Assembly: GCA_010015805.1 (NCBI GenBank)
Contig: ML978122.1
Coordinates: forward strand, 310,001 to 374,000
Length of the DNA: 64,000 nt
DNA from: Rhizodiscina lignyota
Taxonomy: Eukaryota > Ascomycota > Dothideomycetes > Aulographales > Rhizodiscinaceae
Direction: 5' to 3'
The notes under the pieces are model-generated. The model was given only the letters and a program-made list of their open reading frames with translations. It was not told where the DNA came from and made no database searches. The translations under genes and the position numbers were made by a program. Below are positions 11,461 to 22,593 of the stretch, piece after piece (positions within the stretch are counted from its first letter, which is position 1; every line of letters starts with the position of its first letter).

Positions 11461-13179
11461 TTAGGCCGGAGTACAAGCAAGCTCGCCGATTGCCTTCAGC
11501 GCAGATTCGATCCATGTACCATGACTCATGATAGTAGTAGTGTCGTTGCTGAATGAATTCCCCGTCGTATTGTCAGTTGCGCTCCGAGCAATGATCAAAT
11601 TCTTGTCCGGGTTGTTCGTGCAGACGCCGTAAAACACGCCATTGTAGGCGACTTTCAGCTCCTTCGGCTTCGGGTAATGTGGCCGAAGAGCCATCCCATC
11701 CATTATTTCGACTTCATCTGTCCGTTGGTATGCATGCTCTTTGAGGAGCTCTTTCATCTTCATCGCGTGCTCGAGAGGGCTCCATGAGGGATCCCACACG
11801 TCGGGCTTGTCGGCGGCAACGGTCAGCCAAGTTGCAATCATTCCACCCTGTCTTGATTGTAATTGCGAGTCCACATGGGGTTTGAATTGATAACCAGAAC
11901 TTACGACAACCGCAGTAGCTGGACTCGTTGCAGCTCCGTACTTCTGCGACTTGGGACCACTGAGAGCCCAGGGATTGTTCGATGCTCCCCACACTTTACG
12001 GGATAGGGCATACACAGTTATGGTGCCCGATTTTGCTCCATCTCTGGTTGGAGTAGTGATTGGGTTGAGATATCCCTCGATGCTCACGCCTCCCACAATG
12101 ACGATCGGATTCTTGTCTGTTTCGAGAGTCTGCGGGAACCAATTGTCGACAAAGTCTTCCTGTTCTTGGTTTCCAGAATTGCCGGCAGATAGCACGATGA
12201 TGACTCCTTCATTTGCCAGTTCATCGAACAAGACCTTCAGCTTTTGTTGCAGCTCGTCAGGGTCGCATTCGCTCTTTTCAAAGCCTGTTCTACGGTGAGC
12301 CGCCGTAAGAATATCTCAAGATTGGAAAACATACTACTGGTGAGGACTACAACGCTTCGTTTCCTGTAGACATCCGGTTTTGCTTGCACGACGTCGCGAA
12401 TATGAGCGAATGCAGCCTCGAAGCCATTCAAACTGTTGTAGGTCATGATCTTGGGGTTCTTGTTCCCCTCTTTGCCAAAATCTGGGTTTTTGACGTCGCC
12501 CATCATTTTGATCAGATAGAGTTTCGCTCCGCTTGCAGACCCATGGATTGTTCCTGCAGCAACACTAGCCATGAGAGTTCCATGTCCACTTGCGTAAGTT
12601 CCTTCTGATGTCTCCTTGAGTTTGCCAAAGTTGTCATGAATAGACTTGGGCTCCCAGAGCTCCTTGTCATGAACATCTTTGAGGGTGATTTCATTTGGGA
12701 CAATATACTGCTGTGGAGGGCCTCCTGGCCTAGCTGTGTAGTCCTAGAGGCGTATTAGCTAAAGGAAGAAGCAATCGCTCGTTAAAGCTCACCTCATTAT
12801 CGACATTGAAGCCTGCGTCAATGACGAAGATTGTAGTACCCTCCCCATTTGACTTCGGAAAGACGTAACCCGGTTCAAGAGGTTTGCCGCTAGGCTGACA
12901 GAGAAGCTGGAGATGCTGTGGAGCAACTGGTCTCTCTGAAAGGTCGACATAGTGGGGATGCGGATTATCAACAGGAGCGCGCTTGGACTTAGAGCTGGTC
13001 TCGGACTCCGCAGTGGAGCTTGAATAGATTGTGGAGAATGTGGAGGGCGCAGAGGAGGGTGCGGAACTCGTCAATCTTTCCTCAAGTGTAGCTTGAGAGA
13101 CCGCTTGACTCGCAATTAGGAGGATAAAGGCAAGCAAAGTCAACAAGTAGCGAAGCATCTTCGATGGCAGCTGAAGCAA
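11461..13179 (-). CDS. Secreted subtilisin-like serine protease (peptidase S8)
   Basis: Extracellular or vacuolar endopeptidase. The N-terminus from the internal ATG (13158) is a clear signal peptide, MLRYLLTLLAFILLIASQA; an in-frame ATG at 13179 adds seven residues. A Ser/Thr-rich linker follows. The catalytic Asp is in VIDAGFNVD, His in SGHGTLMASVAAG, oxyanion Asn in VLSAGNSGNQ, and Ser in AATSPATAVV. Three GT-AG introns are near 12744-12792 (before DYTARPGG), about 12270-12330 and about 11851-11907 (after SPATAVV), and the frame is intact across them. There is no recognisable I9 inhibitor propeptide between signal and catalytic domain. The C-terminal ~130 residues (DGMALRPHYPKPKELK onward) match no domain I know. 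Length is about 500 residues. It stands alone, with more than 1 kb free on each side. Confidence 0.88.
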
Positions 13180-14805
13180 AAGTGGAGATGGCGTGATGGA
13201 AGAAGATGGACAAAGAGGGCCAAAGAATAATCAATGTGTTATTCGCCCTCAAGAGAACCCGCGGAATCGACAATGTTAGTCGACGTAAGGTAAGGTACCT
13301 ACACTAGTTCACGGTCCGTGGAAGAGTTCGAATTGCTCTACTAATGCGTCAAAATCGTCATTGACACGGTCCTAAGAGGTGATGATGTAGACCGCAACCA
13401 TTCCACCATCAAATTGGTATCCGCGGAAGAGAGAGTAGTTTTTCTCAATCGGACCAGAATCATCATTACCGGAAATTTAGGAGAAGTGTCCCGCAAAGCT
13501 GTCCGCGGTGTATTCCGTATAGTGATATCCAACGATGAAGTACGAATGGACGAGTTACCTGCGGTCGACCGTCAATGTGACCAAGTATTCGTCCTGCTCG
13601 AACGGGACCCTGCCCACGGACTGACCTGAGGTGTGTCGCCAATTTGAACTTTGGCATGGAGAATGCCATAGGACGTGATTACAATCCTAAAGTATTCTGG
13701 ATTATTAACTTCATGAACCTGAGAAAAGCACTTCATGTGGAGTGGCCGGCAAGAGTTGGAAGCTTTTTGGCATTTTTTGGACTACAAAGATGCGATACGA
13801 GGATAAGTAATAGGGAAAGGGAGGAGGATGAGAGTTTATTGGAGTTATTCGCAGAATTAGAAGCTACTACGAATTCAATATTCTCCAAACCCGTAGACAT
13901 ATGTGGCCATGGGAAACACCCTCAGTACAATATAGCTGCTCGAGACTAATGACCACCACTATCCTCGATTGGGTAAGAACCTCCGGACTCCGCATTATCT
14001 CTTGAAGACGAAACGCGACTGGTACTAGCCTTTCGTACAGACTCCTCACTCTGGCGCTTTGCTTGTGGTGCTCACTAGGCACTGATTACTGTTAATGGCT
14101 ACTTAGGTGCTGATGTCCGCTCTGAGCTTGAAAAACAGAAAGATGAGGTCGATGTGTGGGAGCAAGAGAGCCTGTGTTCAGACAGACAGTAAAGGAATGA
14201 CTAGGTACAGATTTACGATACGTAGCAAGCACCAGTCCATCGTCACCAGGGAAAAGGTGAAGTGGAGTCATACTTTGCTAATGTAACTTATTGGATGCCT
14301 ATCACGTAGGACAAAATCCGTATGAAAAGAATGCACCAGTGAAGAGATTACCCCTGGGCACCTTCTTGTACGCCACTTACGTGCGTTGAGGACATTGAGC
14401 AGTCCTGATCCTTGCTAGGGGCTATCGTACTCTTGAGTACCGGCCTCTTCGCGTTGCTACAAACCTTCAGTTCTCCCTCTTTGAATCAACCAAGACTCAA
14501 TGCATTCTACAAATGCCTGAATATGCATTGCAGCAGACGGCAATATTCGGTCAAATAACGGCTCTCTAATATGTAATACTCAGGTTAGAATGTTGGTGAA
14601 GTTGAGCCACCCCCGCAAAATACACCCACATCTCCGAGGTTCGCGCTAGCATTGCTGAATTCCAATCATTGCACCAGTAACATACGTTTGGGTTCCTGGC
14701 CCGGAACTCTTCGGTGTGGATATAGAAGTAGCGGTGATTACGTCTTTGATTTCGATCTTCTAACTTTCTTTCTCTGTCGGGATTTCATCACTAATTAATT
14801 GTGCA
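13180..14805. other. Intergenic, no supported gene
   Basis: 1.6 kb between divergent genes. Short open frames on both strands (longest 101 codons at 13644-13949) lack motifs and look non-coding. No tRNA-like fold or repeat found by eye. Confidence 0.5.
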
Positions 14806-16663
14806 ATGCCTTGGTTGAGCCAGAACTACCTTCCTCTTCCTCATGAGGACTTACTCTCATGGGTTTTCGATCACACGACTTATGATCTCGATAAACCAGT
14901 AAGGAGCATGGCGGTTCTTCATTTCATGTCTTGAATTCTGATCTCGCCCGTATCAGATCTATATAGATGCCGAGAATACGTCCCGTACATTATCATGCCG
15001 ACAAGGAAAGAGCATTGTGCGCAAGCTCATCGCGGGTTTTCGAAAGGCAGGATTGAAGAAGGGAGATTGTGTGTGCATTACATCTTTCAATGATGTATGG
15101 CATCACGCCATCCAAGGTTGTCAACAGCTGATGACGATCCGGTAGATCATGTACTCGATGGGCTTCCTTGGTATTATCGGCGCAGGTGGCATCTTCTCTG
15201 GGTTCAACCCTGCCTATAAGCCTTTCGAAGTCCGTCATCACATCCGCACTGCCGATGTTTCAATGTTCATTGTCGAGCCAGAGTTACTTGCCAATGTTGT
15301 GGACACTGCGACTGCGGAAGGTATACCGAAGGATAAGATCTTCGTGTTCAACACGCGCGGACAAAAGGTTCCTGAAGGCTTTCGGTCATGGGAATGGCTT
15401 CTACAGCACGGTGAAGAGGATTGGATCCGGTTCAACGACTTGGAGACGTGCAAGGGTACCACGGTGGCCAGACTGACAACGAGCGGGACGACCGGACCTC
15501 CCAAGATGGCGATGCAGAGTGTGTACAATGCGACGAGCTTCCATACGATGATGTATGATGTACACCCAGTGCCTTGGGAGCCCCGATATCTCTACCCTCT
15601 ACCCCAGTTCCACGTTTCGACGGTACCTGGCGTCCACGCCTCGCCGTTCCGCTCCGGACATGTCGCGTACATTATGCGCAGATTCGAGCTTGAGGCGTAC
15701 CTTGCTGCCATCAAGCGCTTCCAGATTAATTATCTGGGCATGGTCCCTCCCCTCGTTATGGCTATTATAAATTCACCCCTGCGACACAAGTACTCCCTCA
15801 AGTCCATACGGAGGGTTGGCTGCGGTGCAGCTCCACTGGACAAAGGCTCTCAACTGCAATTCAAAGCATTATGCGCGCCGGGATGCACATTTACGCAGGT
15901 GTGGGGAATGACAGAGACAACCAGCGCGCTTTCCATGTTCTATTATCCCGAAGACGACGACACAGGTAGTGTCGGTAGTCAGTTTATGGCGAACACCGAC
16001 GTAATGTGAGTATGGACCGGGCCCCTCTTGCGTGTTTGGATTCTTTTGACCAACAATGAAAGGCTTCTCGATGAAAATGGAAACGACATCACGGACTTTG
16101 ACGTTCGCGGCGAGCTTTGCGTGAGAGGCCCGACCGTGATTAATGGATATTATAACAACCCAAAAGCGAACGCAGAGTCTTTCATCGGAGATGGATGGTT
16201 CAAGACCGGCGACATACTCTATTGTGACGGGAAGAGTAAGCTGTGGTATATCGTTGACAGGAAGAAGGGAAGTTCGAAGAATCACGAAAGGAAACCCTGG
16301 GGAAATGGCTGACGAAGCTGACAGGAATTGATAAAAGTACGAGGCTTCCAAGTAGCACCTCCCGAGCTTGAAGAGGTCATTCTGGCACATCCGGATGTTG
16401 CAGACTGCGCTGTGATTGGCATCAAGATGTCCAAGCTCTCACAGGATGAATCACCGCGGGCATACGTTGTACGGCAGCCAGGAGCGAAGATTACAGCAGA
16501 AGATATAAAGAAAGTCATATCAGACACGCTTGCTAGCTACAAGGCATTGACCGGAGGAGTAGTCTTCATCGATGAAATACCCAAAAGCCCTTCGGGAAAG
16601 ATGCTGAAGAGAGTACTCAGAGAACAAGCCGAAATAGAGCTCCAGACATTAGCAAAGCTGTAG
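14806..16663 (+). CDS. AMP-dependent acyl-CoA synthetase (4-coumarate:CoA ligase-like)
   Basis: Adenylate-forming enzyme that activates a carboxylic acid to its CoA thioester. Exons 14806-14898, 14957-15094, 15146-16005, 16063-16267 and 16325-16663 give 544 residues with frame and phase matching at every junction. The AMP/ATP loop is LTTSGTTGPPKMA, then VWGMTETTSA, GYYNNPKANAESF, DGWFKTGDI, RGFQVAPPELE and the catalytic C-terminal lysine in SPSGKMLKR. The start MPWLSQNYLPLP is usual for this family. The last intron must begin GGAAGT (16268), where GTAAGT is expected; its other end GCTGACAG is normal. If that intron is retained, translation stops after a few codons and the whole C-terminal domain with the catalytic lysine is lost. 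It converges with the phosphate-type transporter (45 bp between ends). Substrate unknown. Confidence 0.88.
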
Positions 16664-16708
16664 TAACAATCTGGGATTCCTAAAGAGAGAGAGAGAGATA
16701 GAGTCATT

Positions 16709-18779
16709 CTAAACTTGTCGAACATCCTTACTGTCGTCGTCATCCTTGGGTCGGACTTGGTGGTGCGTTGAAGAAGGCGGAGAGACAATGCTGGTGTCGG
16801 ATTCGTGCCTCTTCCCTCCATAGAGGACGTCATTTTCAATGTCGTCTAGAGTCTTGCCTTTGGTTTCGGGGATCAACAGCGTGATGGCCGCAGCCAGGGC
16901 CATGATACCTGAGAATAAACCAAGTGTGCCCGCAAGACCTATGCCATCTACGACTGCGCCGAAGGCGAACGCTGTTAAAACAGCGCCACATTTACCCGAG
17001 GCTGCTGCGATGCCGTGTGCAGTGGCGCGGACGCGTGTGGGAAAGAGCTCAACCTACGAGGATGGAAAACAAGTCAGCAGATTTGGCGATGCTGCACTAC
17101 AGAACACGAGGAATAGAACCAAGAAATAGAGGAACAGTGCACGCACCGGGAGGAGGAATGTAGTGACATTCGGGCCGGAATTTAAAACCAATTGCGAAAT
17201 TGTGAAGATGGTCATGAGGCCCCCTGTCGAAGTGTGATTGGTTATCCCCGCCCATATCGCGTACAGTACGGCGACCCCGAGACTTGCTCCGAACTGCAGT
17301 CGAACACGACCAATGCGATCGGGCAGAAAGATCCCAATATAGTAACCTGGAAGGTATCCCTGGAAGCACTGGTTAGCATGACGATGTCAGACCGAGGGGT
17401 CAGCTAGTCCTCACAGCTGCTTGGACTATGATGTTGCCAACAGCAGTGTTCTTCAAAGTCTCGTACGGAGTTGCTCCTTTTCCGTAGCCAATCTTTCCAA
17501 GAATGATCGTTTGGTTCAAGTTGATGCCGTAGAACGCGATGTCACTGTCAATCTACTCAGTACCCCACGGGCCTCATGTGCCAAGTGTTTGCTTACAAAA
17601 GAAACCATACTGCGGAGATTGCAAATAGCGTCAATCCATGCTTCCACTGCCGAAAGTATTGGTTAAAATCAGCAAATTGCTGTTTTAACCCACGCTGATC
17701 CTTAGCGGTTAAGCTAGTCTGCTTTGCAACGTCTGGACTAACGATAAGCTGATCTGCTCCAAGGAGGTATTTGAGGGTGTTCACATTTCTCATATGGCTT
17801 GGTCTCGGTCATCGTCAAACGCGCATAGAGCGTAAACGCGGCCGGGATGATGCCAATTCCTAGTAGAAGTCTCCAAACCCACTCGAGATGATTGATATTC
17901 TGTTCGATAGAGCTCTTAAACGCAGCAAGAAGGATGAGGTATACGATGCTCGAGGTTATTGCGCCGAGTCCGATAGAAGCAAATACCGACAAGACAAGAA
18001 CGGCCCGAGTGCCAAGGGGAGTCTTTTCGGCCGATAGAGAGGAGGACATCGGGTAATCTGGCAGGAGTCAGTGCCAATCAACTCTTGGTGTCTCTGCAAT
18101 AACAGACCTGCGCCGATCCCAAACCCAGTGACGACTCGGAATATGGTCATCCAGGCAACAATGCCATCCTTCGAAAGGGTCCTCCAGGGAAGAAGGATGG
18201 TCATCAAAGTACCAAACATGGTAATTATGAGTTCGATCCCGTATATGCGGTGTCGACCGAGCGCATCTCCAAGTATGCCAAAAGAAATCTGGCCGGCAAT
18301 CATGCCTAGAGAGAGGCCCCCTTTGATTTCGTCGCCCTGCATAACGCCCACAGTATTCTTTTCATCTTTCCAGTAAATGTAGCCGAGCATTTGGACAACT
18401 GCAAGGATTAGAAGCTGATGCTGAAAATTTCACACGGTCAAGTGCTCCCACCAAGTCCAATAGCCAAATTCAAGTAGCCATCAGAGAAGAGGCCCACTCC
18501 TGCTATCAGGAGAAATTTTATCCTGGAGAAAAGTGACACTTCCGACATATCGAGAGAATATATCGAACTGTTATCAGCCTGCGGAGAATCGGCACTGTCT
18601 TGCTCTCGTTGCTCATTTTCTGGGACTTGCTGGTATCTGATATAGGAGTTCAAACTCAGATTTCTGAAGATACTAGCCGGGGAGAAGTGCTGCATGCTTC
18701 CATATTGAGAGACCTCAAACTGGCGCACGGTGTTGAAGTCTATCAGCACCGAGCCATCATCAGGCTGAGCCATCGGCAT
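16709..18779 (-). CDS. MFS phosphate:H+ symporter-family transporter (PHS/Pho84-like)
   Basis: Plasma-membrane importer of phosphate or a phosphorus compound. Seven exons: 18452-18779, 18108-18398, 17785-18057, 17597-17732, 17415-17544, 17147-17359 and 16709-17053. They give 571 residues with GT-AG introns of 50-92 nt. Family marks: AGVGLFSDGYLNLAIGL, KGGLSLGMIAGQISFGILGD, GFGIGADYPMSSSLSAE, TETKPYEKYVAKQ, FDIAFYGINLNQT, ELFPTRVRATAHG and a C-terminal IPETKGKTLDDIE. I chose ATG 18779 over 18821 because the longer form would run through a CACGTG box; 18773 is also possible. Three CACGTG sites stand 20-75 bp upstream. It is divergent from a Zn2Cys6 regulator and lies beside phosphonate-cleaving genes, so phosphonate or released phosphate is the likely cargo (inference). 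Confidence 0.9.
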
Positions 18780-18801
18780 GGGCCACGTCGAATCGTGAGA
18801 G

Positions 18802-18854
18802 CACGTGGGCCCCGTTCGCATCCCACGTTATCCCCACGTGTGGCTTGACACGTG
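18802..18854. promoter_or_regulatory. Cluster of three CACGTG boxes (Pho4/NUC-1-type)
   Basis: CACGTG occurs at 18802-18807, 18835-18840 and 18849-18854, three copies in 53 bp just upstream of the phosphate-type transporter start. In yeast and Neurospora this core is bound by Pho4/NUC-1 on phosphate starvation genes. A CCCACGTTAT near-match lies between them. Chance occurrence of three copies in such a span is very small. Confidence 0.65.
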
Positions 18855-18965
18855 CTGAGTGGAGGAGCGGTGCGCCAAGACTACGGCGAGAAGCCCGGTG
18901 GGCGGGGGTAGCTGGATATATCTTTCTGTTCGACTCGGCGCTCGTCCGACCTCAGCTTGCCATAC

Positions 18966-18979
18966 CGGCAGTACGTCCG
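18966..18979. promoter_or_regulatory. CGG-N8-CCG candidate Zn2Cys6 site
   Basis: Inverted CGG/CCG triplets with 8 bp spacing (CGGCAGTACGTCCG) in the divergent promoter of transporter and regulator. The same spacing occurs in the phnZ/phnY promoter at 23474-23487. A CGG-N7-CCG lies nearby (about 18937-18949). Confidence 0.4.
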
Positions 18980-19058
18980 CATCCTAAGGCTCGTCAGCGT
19001 CTGTGCTAAGACTCTAAAGTGAAAGAATTGGGTACGGTGCGACAGTTATCGTCCAATC

Positions 19059-21198
19059 ATGGCAGATGAAAGCCCCCTTGAGCAGATGGACACCAGTCCG
19101 TTGCCCACACCAGCCGGAGCGGACGCGCTGCGAGAGTCTTTCGGAGACCGCAAGCCCCCCGACATTACGCGCAAGATTACGGCCTGTGTTGCGTGTCGCA
19201 AGCAAAAGGTTGAAGTTCCAGAAGAGAATGAAGGGCAGAGGTTGACTGTATTAGATCAAATGTGACATGCGCGACTCGCGGCCGCCTTGCACGCGCTGTA
19301 AGAGGCGTGGCCTTTCGTGTACTGTCAACCGGAGTTTGCAAATGTTGTTGGAGGACGATGCAACGTACGTCCCGTCTTTTATAAGATCGAAAACCTTAGT
19401 ATCACGTGCAGCCGTTGACAACTGCCAGCTGGAAAGCGACGCTCGCGAAAAAGGTCCAAAGCCTCGAGGCAGCTGTAGCAGAACTACGACAGAATCAACA
19501 GTCATCTTTGCTTCCAGGTCCAGCTCGTGCAGAGCCGTCCACTAGGTATCGCAGTGACGAGCAGCGTTCTTCAGAAGCCAGCTCTAGTGCTGCGCCGGGA
19601 GACGCACCCGGTCACTGGGACGTAGTAATGGACGAAGGTGGACCAGCTACTATTCCAGCCGCGTCTGTCCGTCAAGTTGGTACTTCAATTTCTCCTACGG
19701 GTCCCGTTGGCCAGCAGGGAGCATCAGATCTGATCGTAAGAGGCATCGTGACATTGGAACAAGCCCAGGAATTGTTCGATGTCTATGCGAACCGTCTTGA
19801 TCATTTCCTCTATGACATACTTGGAGAACACAAGAACTTTACCAAGGTCAGGACAGATTCTCCCTTACTCCTTGCCGCCGCTTGTACTGTTGGCGCTCTG
19901 CATTCGGTTCGTTTAGGGCACGTCTACGATCGGTGCTTCCAAAAGTTTCTATCGCTTTGCGCAGCCCAAACTATTGCGAAGGACACCAGTCTTGCAGATA
20001 TCAAAGGTTTATGTATAGGCGCATTCTGGTTAAGCGAAGTCTCTTGGAACCTCGTTGGCATAGGTGAGTATCAACATTCTACTGGTCCTCGATTTGCCCC
20101 ATACTGACTCCATCCGTAGCTGTAAGAGCAGCAACCCAACTCCAACTTCACCGGAGCATAAAACTCGCGCTACGAGGTAACAAACGAGCCTACTACGAGA
20201 CACGGTTGTACTATCTTGTGTATACTTGCGACCATCACTTCTCACTCGCCTACGGACGCCCCCCAATGACCCGCGAGGATGAATCAATACAATCTGCACA
20301 ACGTTTTCTTGCGACAGAGAACGCGACTGAGGATGACCACAGGCTTGTCAGTCAAGTCCTCATTTGGAACATTTCAAGTGCAGCATTTGAGACGTTTGGA
20401 GTCGACGTTGACGCTCCAGTGCCTTTGGAGCTGCTTCCGAAGTTGCGGCGGTTCATGATCGCTCTGGACACCTGGCGTGCCGACTGGAATGAGAGGTTTA
20501 GTCATAATCGGCACGTACAGAATTATCCGCGCAAAGGAGTCGGCCTGCATTTCAACTTCGCAAAGCTCTATCTCTGCTCTCACGCATTTCGTGGAATGAC
20601 GCCTCATGGTAACCCTCATCAACCAGTTGTGTCAGGACATGAGTTGCAACCAGATATGGAGGAGATTGCGAATGCTGCCGTCCTCTCTGCGAAATCGATC
20701 TTGCGAGCCATTGTGAATGATCCTGAGATGCAGTTGCATCTCAATGGAGTTCCTTTGTATTTCGATACGATGATTGCTTTCGCTGTCGTATTTCTGCTCA
20801 AGGTAGCAACAAAGTTTTCGAGTGACATTCGAACAAGCGGCTCCGAAATTTTAACATTGGTCAAGGATATGAGTCTTGTTCTCAGGCAGATCACAACACA
20901 GATGCATCGCCAACATCTTCTGCGATTCATATCTGAAGGAATTGAGAAGCTACTTGGCAAGGTCGAAGAAGCTTCGCACCAGCATCCTGCGAGAACACAG
21001 CCTTACCCAGCTGCTGACCCCTCGGTGCAGCGCAACGGCCAGCCACCTGCCCAGCCTTACTACATGGACAATATGGACTTTAACTGGCTCGAAAACATTT
21101 CCAATTTCGACTTTTTGTCCACACAGAATACGTTCACTGCACTGGATTCCTGGCCCTTCGGAGGGATAACTCTGGATAGCACATCTCATGTAACATAA
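19059..21198 (+). CDS. Zn2Cys6 transcription factor, likely regulator of the phosphonate cluster
   Basis: Nuclear C6 zinc-cluster regulator, 657 residues. Exons are 19059-19208, 19255-19364, 19429-20063 and 20120-21198, all introns GT-AG. The cluster is ACVACRKQK joined to IKCDMRDSRPPCTRC and GLSC. The following CTVNRSLQMLLEDDATWK and a coiled-coil-like KKVQSLEAAVAELRQNQ are typical of this subfamily. The fungal TF domain covers the middle (IVTLEQAQELFDVYANRLD, SPLLLAAACTVGALH, LYYLVYTCDHHFSLAYGRP). The C-terminus has aromatic/acidic pieces (DNMDFNWLENISNFDF) suggesting an activation region. It shares a 279 bp divergent promoter with the transporter and lies tail-to-tail with the PhnA-like gene (109 bp). 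Control of the cluster is inferred from position and the shared CGG-N8-CCG word. The first intron has a weak donor (GTTGAA). Confidence 0.9.
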
Positions 21199-21307
21199 TA
21201 TGCAACCAGCGAACCGCCCACGCATCTAGAGTGGATTGAATTCAACTAGAAGTACATTGAGGCCCGGAATTCTCCTTGGTTCAATTTTGAGGCTACATCA
21301 TTTCCAT

Positions 21308-22570
21308 TCAATAGTTCAGGACGATGTCAAATGCATCAAAGTTTCGCCACCTTCTCTTCGAATCGACAGATCGAAGCGGCTCAGAACGGATCAGTGGAAC
21401 ATGCAGCTCGGACAGGCCACCGTGTGACCTGAGACTATGACCTTCCAAATTAGAAAGGTCATGTTCTGCGGCGCTTGCTCCGATGACTGCGTTCTTTTTC
21501 GTGACAATCACGAAGTCGCCTTCTCGATCCTCCGGCATGGCAAACCGCTTTGCGGCGTCTGGTCCGGACAACACGAGCTCTACCTGCGGAAATTGTCCAC
21601 AAGTCTCGATCATCTTGTCGATGCTCTGCTCGTGACCTTTCTCCACATACACGCGAACAAAGGAGCCCAGACCAGCGTGGTGCCTCGCAAATGGATCTGT
21701 GATTGGGCATATCACTCTGCAGCAGCCCTTGCCAAAGCGGGATTCGAGTTCATCCTCCAAGAAGAGGACATTCGGCTTTCCATCCGATAGCGATTTGCTA
21801 CTCATGCCGTGATCACCGGTAATCGCCACCACCGCTCCAAGCCGTACGAGCTCTCCAACTCGTTTGTCAATGGCAGCATACAACTCATCAGATTCTTTCT
21901 CGCCCGGCGCATGCTTGTGTTGGATGTAGTCAGAAAGGGTCAAATAGAACAAGTCTGCGCGATTGTCCTTCAGCAGCTGCACGCCAGCATCGAGCACATA
22001 GATCGACAGCTCTCCGGAGTGTCGGTCTGGCTGCTCGCGCCCAACAAGTTTCTCAACGTTGTCGATTCCATTCTCCGCTTTGCTGCAGGACGCTGCAAAT
22101 TCAGAGGAGAAGCAAATCGAGGTGTTCAGGTCCAGCCCGTGCTCCAAAATTTTTGCCAGCTTGTTCTTGGCTGTGACTGCAGCTACTCGGACCCCACGCT
22201 TGGACATCTGCTCGAGGATGGTCGAACCCCGCAGCAAACGGTCATCCTGGATCATGATCTCTTCGTGAGTCTCGCGATCGAGGAAGTAGTTACCGTTTAT
22301 TCCATGCACTGCCGGCTCCGCCCCCGTAATGATCGAGACGTTGTTCGTATTCGTGAATGTAGGCATTGCCACTTCGGCTGTGACATGGAAGCCCTTTTCG
22401 ACGAAGGATGCGAGGTTCGGCATTACACCATCTTTGATGGCTTGTTGGAGGTACTCGGGGTCGAAGCCATCTACGCAGACGACGACAGACGGGCGTGTGG
22501 GGAGATTGTATGTACGCCCGTGCAATTGGAATTGAGAGCGCGAATCTACAAATTCACTGTTAAGACTCAT
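21308..22570 (-). CDS. phnA: Phosphonoacetate hydrolase (PhnA-like, alkaline phosphatase superfamily)
   Basis: Cleaves the C-P bond of phosphonoacetate to acetate and phosphate with two metal ions. One exon, 420 residues from ATG 22570, close to bacterial PhnA. PTRPSVVVCVDGFDPEY carries the first metal Asp (residue 34). PTFTNTNNVSIITG holds the nucleophile Thr (about residue 73). LSDYIQHKHAPGEKE, ITGDHGMSSKS and RHHAGLGSFVRVY hold the further metal and substrate residues. NPP or phosphoglycerate mutase relatives share the metal frame, but these blocks fit PhnA best. Its ATG is only 23 bp after the stop of the PhnZ-like gene on the same strand. A possible 38 nt intron (22556-22593, GTGTCT to TTAACAG) would remove that stop and fuse both proteins in frame. 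Not tested against databases. Confidence 0.88.
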   Translation of the reverse strand: MSLNSEFVDSRSQFQLHGRTYNLPTRPSVVVCVDGFDPEYLQQAIKDGVMPNLASFVEKGFHVTAEVAMPTFTNTNNVSIITGAEPAVHGINGNYFLDRETHEEIMIQDDRLLRGSTILEQMSKRGVRVAAVTAKNKLAKILEHGLDLNTSICFSSEFAASCSKAENGIDNVEKLVGREQPDRHSGELSIYVLDAGVQLLKDNRADLFYLTLSDYIQHKHAPGEKESDELYAAIDKRVGELVRLGAVVAITGDHGMSSKSLSDGKPNVLFLEDELESRFGKGCCRVICPITDPFARHHAGLGSFVRVYVEKGHEQSIDKMIETCGQFPQVELVLSGPDAAKRFAMPEDREGDFVIVTKKNAVIGASAAEHDLSNLEGHSLRSHGGLSELHVPLIRSEPLRSVDSKRRWRNFDAFDIVLNY

Positions 22571-22593
22571 CCATGAAGGTGTAGACACAGACA

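Noticed and set aside
13310-13350. GAGTTCGAATTGCTC as a tRNA T-arm
   Set aside because: No matching acceptor or anticodon stem upstream.
17733-17784. Apparent frameshift in the phosphate-type transporter between KPYE and NTLKYLL
   Set aside because: A standard 52 nt GT-AG intron joins KPYEK to YVAKQTSL and restores the family sequence, so no lesion is needed.
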